NCBI GenBank assembly: GCA_963575645.1
Contig: OY754467.1
Span: 32,609,108-32,673,107, forward strand
Source of the DNA: Xanthostigma xanthostigma
Lineage: Eukaryota > Arthropoda > Insecta > Raphidioptera > Raphidiidae
Reading direction: 5' to 3'
Length of the DNA: 64,000 nt
This document shows, piece by piece, positions 36,101-48,100 of this stretch; within the stretch, counting starts at the first letter, position 1, and each line of letters opens with the position of its first letter. Position numbers and translations under genes: made by a program. The notes under the pieces were generated by a model. It searched no databases and was not told where the DNA came from. It was given only the letters and a program-made list of their open reading frames with translations.

Positions 36101-39100
36101 TGAAAGATCTGTAGTCTGATTCTTTGTCTTTCATTTGGCGTTTACCAGAACCCTCTAGCTTTAAAAATAGCGTCGGGAGAGCGCGAACCGTTTTTAGGCG
36201 AGGGGAAAAGATTTGAGATGAAGGGTGCAGGGGGCATTTGCAGGGACGAATACTCTTAATGAATCAATTGGTTGTTACGTTATACTAAAACCTTAAATGA
36301 CAGTATACTCTGTGAATTTGAGATAATTAAACTTTCGGTTGACATAACAAGCGTTTGAAGCGTACAAATGTTTACAAAGCTCCACTATTGCCGAAGCTGG
36401 AGAGTAGTAAAGACTAAAGAGCGAAGCGTGGAAGTGATGCAGACGCCACCAACGCTTAAGGAACACTCACCTAGTATATCACAGCGACACTATAGCGTGA
36501 CCGTATAAACCAATATAACTATATAGTATATACTGTGGCTTAACACAGGATAGTTAAATGTAGTTAAGTAAATGTCAATTCATTAGAATGCAACGGAGAG
36601 TGGTGGGGTGAAGTGTGGCGGGAAAACGTTTTCAGTGTTTGATGGTAATGCGAAAATAGTCTCCCTCCCTCATAATAGCCGACCGAAATCTCTGTTTTAT
36701 CATAGATTTGATGATCGACTATACATTAAGGACGTAGTCTGATGTTCGGGTTTCGGAAAATCGAATTTATTTTTTTACATTTTTCGTAAATATAATATAT
36801 TGAAAGAATACTGTAAAAATTTTAGACCGAAATATTAAATATTTACATAGCTATAGCATATAGTCGAGAGCTGCAACGGTCTTACGGTAAGACTCTTACC
36901 TCTCAATTGTTATCACGTTACCCTTATACTCTCGCAGAGAAGAGCAAAAAAATTAGCAGAAAAAATTGCCTTTGAAGAAACGGAAGGGGTACTATATGCA
37001 CCAGGCATAGCTGATTAGTGTAAATATACATTTTTATTTTTTTGTAAGAAATCTGAAATCAAAACTTTAAACGCGTTTTTCTCAAAACTACGTTTTTGTA
37101 AGCGGCGTGGGTGATTGAAACAATTGTATACAACCGATTGCTCTCATTTTTAACCGACGAAAAATAAAAACGGACGAGGTTCTCAAGTCGACGCGTATAT
37201 TTTTTTTTTTTTTTTTAACCGACGAAAAACAAAAACGGAGGAGGTTCTCAAGTCGACGCGTATATTTTTTTTTTTTTTTATGTATGACCACGCATAACTT
37301 TTTACAGAGTAGTCCGATTTTGATAAATATTTTTTTGTTTGAAGGGGTATACCCCGAAGTTGGTCCCATAAAAATTTGGTAGAAAAATTCCAACCCTAAG
37401 AGTAGGAAAACAGGGGATAATTGATTGTTCACTCACTGATTGTAATGTATGACCACTGTACCACACATAACTTTTTACAGAGTAGTCCGATTTTGATAAT
37501 TATTTTTTTATTGGATCGGGTATACCTCGAGGTTGGTCTCATATAAGTTTGGAAAAAAAATTCCTACCCTAAGGGTGGGAAAATAGGGGTGATTTATTGT
37601 TCACTCACAGATGTTCATGCTGAGTTGTGTATTACAATTATAAATTATATAGCCACAAAAAATTATAAAATAAAAACTTTTTAACAAAAAAATTAAACCG
37701 CCGAAAAACTGAAAAGCAAAAAATAATAAATCTTTTTATGTAACTAAGTTTTATTTAAGTAGTTGAACGTATGTGACAGTCTAGTATATCTAAGCCGCTG
37801 GTCTGCAATAAACGCCGTAGGTCGCATACAGCGTCACGCCATACGCCGCGTCTGTATGCTTACTATGGAAATGTATACATACGGTCTCTTTTTCACGTTA
37901 AACGCAGCGTCCAAATGCCATCCGTCGTACCTAAATGTTGTAGGCAGCGTCTTTAGTTATTTTCGAGCATTGTAGCGTCACGGACGCTGTGAAATACGCC
38001 GCGCAATGAGTAGATTTGATAAAGACAAGGACGAGTTGTACCTATTGATATGTCATTTTTAACTAGTTTCAACACGCTCATGAACTGTTCCCTTGACAAA
38101 CGAAGATATTCCACAAACTTGATATTTTTGTTATTTATGTGTTTCAGCAACATGTTAAAACACCCTTCAGTATCCCTCCTCACAAATAATTCGTGTTTTC
38201 TTCGTCCCTTTTTGGGCAGTGACATTCTTAGGAGGTCATCGTCATCTTCCTCGAGTAAAAGAAGCGTTAAAATTGTTTTAGCATCCATTTTTTAACAAAA
38301 CTAGTTGAAAGATCGAACTATACCTACTGACGACGAGCGATCTCCGCGCATGACGTTCTCTTTTTATAGTGACCACTAAGTCGCGAGTGACGTACTAACG
38401 TTGTACGCTACGTCAGCGAACGCTGGACGCAGCGCATGGCGTAAAAATTGCAGACCAGCGGCTAAGTAATTTTGAGTCGGCGTCAAACAATCAATGAACA
38501 AAGATCACTACAAGAAATAACCAAATAAAATTAACAATGATACGTGAAATCTCTAGCGGTAAACATTAACATTCTAACTATGCGCTCTCCACACGACCAC
38601 TCGCAAAGACGTGTGCCCTCAGTGTGTGCCCGTTCGGGTTGCTCTGTCGCTGATATTAACTTCGTGAACTCTCAGAGATCTCCGGCGAAGGATTGTTGAC
38701 GCCGACTCAAAATTACTTAGATATACTAGACTGTCACATACGTTCAACTACTTAAATAAAACTTAGTTACATAAAAAGATTTATTATTTTTTGCTTTTCA
38801 GTTTTTCGGCGGTTTAATTTTTTTGTTAAAAAGTTTTTATTGCACAGTGTATTAGCCGGTTTATTTCTAAATATTTTTCTAGAAAAAAATTACAAAATGT
38901 TCGAATTATCTAGGCGGAATTATGCTTTGTAACATGTGAAACATTAAAATATATCCACTTAAACGACATCTCTAAAAAAAAATTCAAAAAAAGTGTTTTT
39001 TTCACTCGGTAGAACGTACCCCCCCCCCTAATAAAGTGCTATCAGCATTTTTGCAATGGTGTTTCAAAAATAGCTTAGTCTTAAATGTGAATAAAACGGT

Positions 39101-42100
39101 GTGTTTGCTTTTTCATAAAAGAAAAATATTGCCTCAACTAAACTGCATGATACCTAAATGATACAAATCTTAAAGTGTCTGCTTGTTGTTCCTTTTTCTC
39201 CTAAATGCGCTGGACCTATTCTGTTTAACAATTTGCCTACCCAACAACGGGAAATTAATGACCTGAAATTATTTAGCAAAACTTAAAAAGTATTTTTACT
39301 CAAAAAATGTTTTATGGCATTAATGATTTTTTTTACAATTAATTGATCGATGTTATTATATATTTTTTGTTTGTTCATATCTGTATATATAGCTATATGA
39401 ATCAATAAATTATTATTATATAAGTGTATTTGCCACAATCAAAAAAACAATTTTTACTTCAATAATAGAGGACACGCGGTGTTTAGTAGTTAATAAGCAT
39501 TATAATCAATTTTATGCGCTGCGCCCCCAGGAGACAGACTCACAGTGTTTTAAACTACAACTGCGAGTTGTACCCGGGGGAGATTTAACAAATTTATATA
39601 ATACCAAAAATCATGTACAGTGTGGGATCCGGATTTTTTTCGGGCCCATAGGAGGACCCACAGGTAACTGACGCGCGCGATTCATATGCGAAAAAAATAC
39701 AACTAACGCTTTGGTTATAATAAACGACCTATACTTAAAACGAGTCTACGGATTTAAAAACTGACGTGACTTACAACATTAAACTATATTTGAACACTCT
39801 GAAGATGATACAAAACGTATCGAAACGTTAGTACTAAATGCAAGTTTAAAAAATCTCAGTATTGCTTCATTTTTGATCCTTATGCCACGGAATTATTTCC
39901 AAATACTCATCATTAACTTCAATGGATCACAGTTACTCTATTTATTGAATAGAGTCAATATTCATTAAACTATACAATATTAGAATCAAAAAAATATATA
40001 AGTACTACCTATTTAGAACATGTAGCTACATTTAAATAAAAAAAATTTATCAAAACAGGTGTTAGAAATTAATTATTATTAATTACATTAAATCAATTTT
40101 CAAATATGTCAAATGCCTTATGGCAGTGTTTTTCAACCTGTGGGTCGCGACCCCCTAGGGGGTCGCGAAGCTTCTGTAGGGGGGTCGCCAGAGGTCGAGA
40201 GAATTTTAGTAAAAAAACAATAAAGATAAAAAAGATTGATTTATTAAGTAAGAGAATTTTAACAAAAGGATATACGTATTCGATGTATGTACATAATTGT
40301 TAAATAATGTGTTTTACGTACTATATTATGTACTTATATCCGAATCCTAATTATGGAGAAGTATAAAAACGTCGTATGGAATATTTGTAACACTGTAACA
40401 TACACATACATACATGATAAAAAAGCGAAGGATCGGGGGGTCGCGAGATATTTTTTCATACCAGGGGGGTCGCGAAATATTTTTTCATACCAGGGGGGTC
40501 GCTTAATGAAAAAGGTTGAAAAACACTGCCTTATGGTGACGATATCAAGATTTTCAGCACTATTTCGTCTGATAATGATTGTTTACTGTTAAAGTATGAC
40601 TTGAATAGGCTGTACTTATGGAGTGTTGAAAACAAGCTGGATTTCAATATTGATAAGTGTTCTGTAGTTCGTTTCTCAAAGAAACTTAATACACATTATT
40701 TTGACTATTCTATTAATAATACAATTCTTTAAACATTACAGAAAATTCGCGATCTTGGCGTTTTGTTAGACAATAAGCTGAGCTTCGGTCCTCACATAAC
40801 ACATAATATGTGCTCTAAAGTTTATCGCGTCCTTGGATTTTTGTTTCGTAATGTGAAAGACTTCAAAAATATTAATGCCATGATATTATTATTTAGGTCA
40901 TTAGTTTTGTCAATATTGGAATACTGTTCTGTTGTATGGTCCCAGCAGTATGCGGCGTAGGTATATGATCGAAAATGTCCAGAGAAAGTTTTTAAAATTT
41001 CTACACTTAAAAAAATTTGGTAATTACCCTGAGCAAGGCTTCTCCCATACTATCCTTCTATCTTAATTTAATTCCAAGCTCCTTTCTGTCCGTCGTAAAA
41101 ATGTTGCTATTACATTCCTATATAAAATTATTCACAACTACGTTGATGATCCGCATCTCCTTAGTCTTTTCCCTTTCAATGCAACATCCTTAAAAACCCG
41201 TAAAACTCCCACGTTTTATCTTCCTTTCCCAAAAACGTCTTAAAGGACTAACTCCCCTCTGTTTAATATGTGCAGTTCTGCCAATGAATTAAATATTGAT
41301 ATTTTTTGTGCTACTTTAAAACAATTAATGAATCATTTACTGTGATTGTCGTCTTTCAGTTGAGATTATTATTTTGTTTTTGTTTATTTTGTACACTGTT
41401 TGGAACTTTCTGTTCCGTTGTGTTTATTGTTTTAAATAAATAAATAAATAAAAGTAGATAGGTAGTATCTTATAAGCAAGTAACTTAAAATTTTTAAAAT
41501 ATTATTTCCATACAAACCAGGAAACGATATAGTATTTTGAACTATACAAATCTATGTGTTATGCATTTTTCATTTGAACGAAAGAATAAAACAAAAGTGG
41601 TTTAAAATAGCTCACCAGTCAAACTGTCAGATTTGTAGCAAAATCATTTGCTTATAAAACGTGGAAAAAATATGATTTTTACAAAATGTTTATATCAAAA
41701 TAATCTTAAACACTTCTAGAAACTGATTATTTCGTTAATATTATTTCAAAAATTTTACTGATTAATGTTGTATTTTACTGCTTCGAAAATAGCGACGCGT
41801 CTTAAAACAAAAACCTGCTCGCTCTTGTAGTAGGCATACCTATAGCCACAGCCTACTGTGTTAGATAATTAAGGTTGATGCATATTATAATATTATAGGA
41901 ATATTTTTCAAAAATATATAAAGCTATTTATGCAAGGACAAGTATTTATTTTATTATTGTTTATAAAATGTTGGTTATTTCTTCGTAATAAACAGCAAAT
42001 ATATCAATAACCAATAATATAAGATTAATTTTTCTAAATCAGCAAAGCAACGTGCCAACCAACCAACTAAATATTAAAAAAATGCACTCAGAAAATAAAT

Positions 42101-45100
42101 AAGTTCGATTCAATCATACGTAATTCTAATAGTATTTTGATAAAATTAAATTTTATTGATTTCATTTTTATTATATACCTATGGGTCCACACTTTTTATA
42201 ACTTGATGTTTATAAGTAAAAAGCCGCCCGTTAAAATAAATCAATCATTCTGTCTCAATTAACTGAAAATTTTATTTCGGTAGCGCTAAGCTCTGTACAC
42301 GTTTTCTGCTTTTAAATTTGCCGTATTTCCGGTCGAGATAAGAGCTTTATCACTGCACGTTGCCTGGATTAATTTTTATTTGTTTTTGTATATTCTATTT
42401 ACTTCGAAATATTTAATTAAATTGATAACCATATATTATAGAGTGTGATCTATGAAATAACATAATATGCAAAACTGAACAAGACTTAAAAAGCACAAAT
42501 AAACGATTTGATAGCGACTTGTAAAGGTCAATATTTTTTAAGCTGGAATAGTCTGGTCCCCAATTGACTGGAACTTTTTTTATGTATCCAATTACAATAG
42601 GAAATGAATATTTTTTGGAACGAAGTTCCTTATGGGACGTTATAGATATATAAATGGAGAAGGCTGGAAAACGTAAGAAAAAAGCGTAAAGAAAATCTGT
42701 AACGAAAATCTAATCTAATTACCATTTTGTATGTCTGTCCGTAGACATAGAAAGTTGAAATTTGTCACACTTATAATATAGGGTATGTGACAGATCCTAA
42801 CGTAGTCGGATTTTTTAATTTAAGTCCCAGAGGGGACCAAATTAAAAACAAAAAAGTTTTTCGCTTATAATTCGCTCAATTTTAATCAGATCGATTCGAA
42901 ACCTGCCTTAAACGAATGAGGAGAACATTTTACACAGATTTCGTATAACAGAATTCGCGCATATAGGTACTTAGTTTTTTATACATAAAAAAACAGAAAT
43001 AAACACTGTATAAATTCGATTTTGCCTAGTAAATCGCGCACGCTGATCGGATATCCTTTTCTTTTACACACACATTTAAAGATTGCGTATGGTCTGTTTT
43101 ATAATAAAAAGATTGCATTTGTTTAAAACCGGATGCCATTTCAAATATTAGTCGGTTTTTTGATATTAATATTGTGTGAAATGCAACGCCTTCTAACTTC
43201 ACGATTTGTTATTAAACCTATATATAAATAGCGATATCGAAGCAATATCAATGGTTTAGTGGTAGAATACTCATCTGTCATGCGGGTTGCCCGGGTTCGA
43301 TTCCCGACAGATGCGCAACAATTGCTATTTTTATTTTTGACGTGATAACGTCTTATAAATTGATGAATCACCAATCTTATAAATTGATAAAACACCGGCT
43401 GCATGCACGAAAAAGTGTAACGTTCCTAAATCCTAACGTTCCTAACGTTCGTAACGCGTAACGCGTAACGTTCCGCCTGACCCTGTGCGTGCTTTTTGCT
43501 AATTTATCGCTCAATTTAAATCAGATCGGTTTGAAACCAGTCTTAAACGAAAGAGGAGAACATTTTACATAGATTTCGTATAACAGAATTTGCCTAAACA
43601 GTTTTTTTATACAAATTTATATAGAAAAATAGCTGTATAAATGCAATGTTGTCTAATGCATGGCGCGACGCGGTCGGTCGTCTTTGTTTGCCGTACATGG
43701 AAATTAGAAGATAACGTATGTCTTGTCTTAACATGAAAACGGCTGCATTTCTAATGTTTAATTCAATTTTTTGACATTAGTATTTTGTGAAATGCAACGC
43801 CTTCTAAGTTAAGTATTGGAATAACTAATTATTATTAGAACATAATTCTTTTACAGTTGCAAACGTCACTTTTGACATTTCTTATCATTCCGACACCAAG
43901 GATAAGCGGATTGAAACCAAATTTTGGGAGGTTTAGGTTATGTATTACGGAATACGTTATCACGTAAAACTATCGTCCGTAAACCGACTTTACAGACAAC
44001 CAATTTTTTTAGAGTTACAAATTATACGATTAATTTTTGTTTAATAATAATATTATAGTATAAATAAAATTTTCGAATAATTTACAGACAAGTTAGTAAG
44101 TAAATTATATGATACATAATAATTAGCGAAAAGAACTTTGTTCTAACCGGGTGTTCTACGACACCTCTTGTCTTTTTTTACAGTATTTCGGTGCTTGTCT
44201 ATAATTGTTTTTTTTTCTTTTTAACAGACAGCGGCGGAGGCGGCGGCGTAACGCCGGCCCTGAAGTGCGAAGTTCAACTGCAGCCGCAACAGCACGGCGG
44301 CGGCGGTCCTCAGTTAGGCCATCATCAAGCACAATCGACGCCCAGATCGTACGAATCGTGCGACCAACAATCGAGAACTTACGAAGTATGCGAAGGCTGC
44401 GGATTGAAGATACACGACAGGTACCTGATGCGGGTGGCGGACGCCAGTTGGCACGAACATTGTCTGCACTGTTGCGTCTGTAGGGCGCCGCTGACGCACT
44501 CCTGCTACACGAGAAACACCAAGCTCTACTGTAAAGCCGACTATGACAGGTAAAAATCATTGGAAAAGCCAAAAGTACACACCCTGCTTAGTTAGCCACT
44601 GTAATATATGGTAAAAATAATATTTATTCAACTCATGCGCGTTATTCATGTTTTATCATGCCTAAAAACCGAACCCTAAATAGCCATTTACCGACTGGTG
44701 ACAATTACTTGTCATAACTCAATGAAGATTCCTACTAGCTCGGCCATTGTGGAGTAATGAAAATAAACGTAACTATTTTCTGAGTCGTAACGAAATAGTA
44801 GGTAACAACAACTCCGTTGTTACCCATTGAGGCTAAAATTGAGAGGCCGAATGTTTTCGACATGGCGTTTATTCATAACCGGCTAACCTCAAACCAAAAC
44901 ATTGAATCGTGCTGTTTGGTGCTGTTAGTATTGACAGTTTTTTTTATAAAGAAATAAATAGATATTTACAACATCTCATTATAATTAAAACATGAATAAC
45001 GCGCAATTGTTGAATAAAATTATGGGCGCAACTTGTAGGCTAAGTCATGACCTTGTCAGCGCGATGAATGACTTAGACTACTAGTTACGCCAATAACAGA

Positions 45101-48100
45101 ATTTTGTTTGTAACTATTGGCTCTTGTTAACGACCGTTTTAGTCAAAGGGTAACGGGCCGACGCGAAACGGTTACCTTTGTACACGATCCACTAATATAC
45201 GTGAGCGCGTCCGTTGTTATCGATATCAGTTCTATACTTGAAAGGCGAAGAAGTGCAAGTACGCTATGTCTTGCTTGTTTATTTTTGTAATTTTCTAAAG
45301 TCTTGCTCCAACACAGGCCTATTATGAACAAGGCTAATTAATAAATCCTTATCAATATAAATTTTAAACTCTATATTCACAATGAGCAGCACACAGTAGA
45401 TAGGTAGGTATAGGTAAAAAAAATTTCTGTTCTAGAACCAAAAATTCAACCATGTATCATGTTTTCTCCTCTATATGTTTCGTGCGCGGAGGACTCGATG
45501 CTCGGAATCGACGTTCGGAAATGACGCTCAAAATTTCATACGTCTCTCAGCTATGTGTTGCGCGGAAAAAATTGACGCTCAAAATTGACGCGCAAAATTG
45601 ACGCGCAAAATTGACGCGCAAAATTGACGCTCAAAAAATGAAATCATGGTTAATAAAAAAAATTTAGTACCCCAGGGCTAAAACATGATACATGTTAAAA
45701 CGTGCGCGCACTTAAAGACTTATATGAAATTACGTGATCCACTGCATCGGACCGACCGTCGTCGCGCCGAGGGGCGTCGTGCGGGTATCCGTTGAGTTTT
45801 GTTGCAACGGTTACATGCCCGTCGCGTTAACAAACACCCACACTAACCTATTGAACACTGCGCGTCGCCCGTCATAAAAATCGGACCGTTATCCGTTGTC
45901 GTTAACAAGAGGCCTAAGTTAAATGATAATGATTCGCAGAAGAACAAATCCAGTTAATTGTTTTGCTTTAATACAACTGACTTCCCGGTCCATTTTTTAG
46001 TGTCTTATTGATGACGGTATAGTTTTTAAGTGTTCTGCGTCTAATCCTATTTTTCTCATAAAGCGCTGATGTTTAGCAACCTGTTATAGCACAAACGACT
46101 GTGCACATATTTTACGGCATACGCTGCATATGTAAATTTTCTTGTCGCTATTCATATTAATATCTGGTATTAATATAATATTATGAAAGAGCGGAAGCAA
46201 ATTCCCGTATATAACAATTACAAGCTTGAAAGCTTGCAGTGCAAAGAACAAGTGTACACATCGTTGCTTTAGCTGAACGGTTGAATGTAGACGGTGCTAC
46301 AAAGAAAGCTTCGAGCTCTTATGGGGGCGTTGGAAGACGAATGAAACGTCAGTTAGTCGGTATCTGAGGGTAACTATTTATTAATACTGAAAATTCATTT
46401 TATGCTATTTTATAAACATGTGTTTTCATTTTAATGCTATTAATAATTTTATAAAAAAATTGTAATCAGTTATTAACGTTTGTGATAAATTTATTATGTT
46501 TATTACTTACCATTGATTAAGAAACCCACATTAAAGGAGGCGAAACTTCGCTAAATTATAAATTGGTATTTTGATAAACATACTACACCTGTATAAGTCC
46601 ACATTCCTACGATTTTCAATATTAACATTTTAAGTATGGATGCAAATAGTTAACTATTTATTTTAAACTAATTCAGGGACGTTATAGTGACTTTACAAAT
46701 TATACAATGTTTTTTTTTCATTGACAATAATAGTAGATTAATTATATATCTGGAGCGCAATTTCGAATTTCGAATTGTGTCATTATGTTAAACAAGTTTA
46801 AGTCACACGAGTCAAAATAACATTGCGGCCTTGGGCCTAGATACACATAGTACTTCTACACGGTCGTGTGGCTTTCTAATAGTTGTTGATAAAAATATCT
46901 ATAATTTTAGAGCCATGCGTTTCATAAAATCCCTGTTTGTTGGTATAGGTTCGATCATTTATTATTTCAAGAGACACCTTGGATTAAAATTATCAAAAAT
47001 GTTTGCTCCCAAAAATATTAAAAATTAAATACTTTATTGTATAAGCAATCATTTCCAATGCGACTCACTAATATAGAATATTTTTCTTAAATAACTTTTC
47101 GAAAGAAAATTTGCGAATCATTGTTATAAATTCTAGTACGGTGATAGTGAAGTATTTATACTACGATATATGAGTATCTTCCAAAACTATATCAAAGTTT
47201 ACTGATACCTACTGAATATACAGACATGTGCATTATCTATATCGAGTGGGGTTTTTTAATTGTTTTAGCAACTTTTCCATAGTTGAGTGAGATTTTAACT
47301 AGGTCACTTTTAAACAAGGACATCTCTAAGTATGCATATTGTTGGCTACGCCACTGAATAAAAATGCAATATAAAAATTCACGCAGACGCCTGCTAACAA
47401 AGGGAATATCTCCGCTTTGACAGCTACCCTCGCCGGTATTGTGTTGTGTTGTGTACGGAAAACGGTTAGCGATGTTTATGAGGAGGAAAAAGTTCAGAAA
47501 TTATTTTATTAGACGCATATTTCTTAGTTTTCACATAAAAACTTTATATATCCCCAACTTTCAACGAAAACTGATTGATTTAGTAAATCTGCAATATCAA
47601 AAGTTCTTCGAAAATAATTTATATTTACTTAATTTTATAAAAGTTCTAGTCTAAGAGCTCGTAGTCAAAAATCTGAATTTTGTTGTAAGGGCTAGTATTT
47701 TGAAATTAGCTAGTATTTAGGGTGGAAATAGGGTTGCCAACTCTCGAAAGGACCAACCCGGGAAAATTTTAAGAAATCGAGAAGGGGGGGGGGTAAAAGA
47801 AAATTTCAACCATTTATTCATTTTTAAATATATATTTACTTTGCTTTCGAGCAGCATTTAATATTTGATAGCTTTTTATCACAAAATCATAAAAGTTTTT
47901 ACATGAAAAATTGAAGTTTTTATTATAGTATTTGTAACATTAAAGAAATATTCATTCATAGCGAGCGACGGTTACGTACAATTTTAGAAAAACTGGAGAA
48001 ATTATTGCATCCCGGGAGGTTAACCATTATTACCGGAGTCTCCCGGGCAATCCGGGAGGGTCGGGAACCCTATGTGGAAATAAATATATTAGAATTAGCA

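Larger units (their letters stand above)
37668..38842. mobile_element. Foldback element interrupted by a Harbinger element
   Basis: The left arm runs from ATAAAAACTTTTTAAC (37668) through GCAAAAAATAATAAATC, TATGTGACAGTCTAG and TATCTAA. It resumes after the insertion with TAAGTAATTTTGAGTCGGCG (38463). The right arm (about 38698-38842) is its inverse, starting TTGACGCCGACTCAAAATTA. Without the inserted DNA the arms are about 150 bp around a core of about 210 bp. No coding. Confidence 0.7.

Noticed and set aside
43245..43315. A functional tRNA gene
   Set aside because: The acceptor stem pairs at only about three of seven positions, and the anticodon stem is damaged.
44156..44572. A 138-codon minus-strand open frame over LMX1 exon 2
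   Set aside because: It is the antisense shadow of a well-supported exon and is rich in Arg/Ala, as such shadows are.
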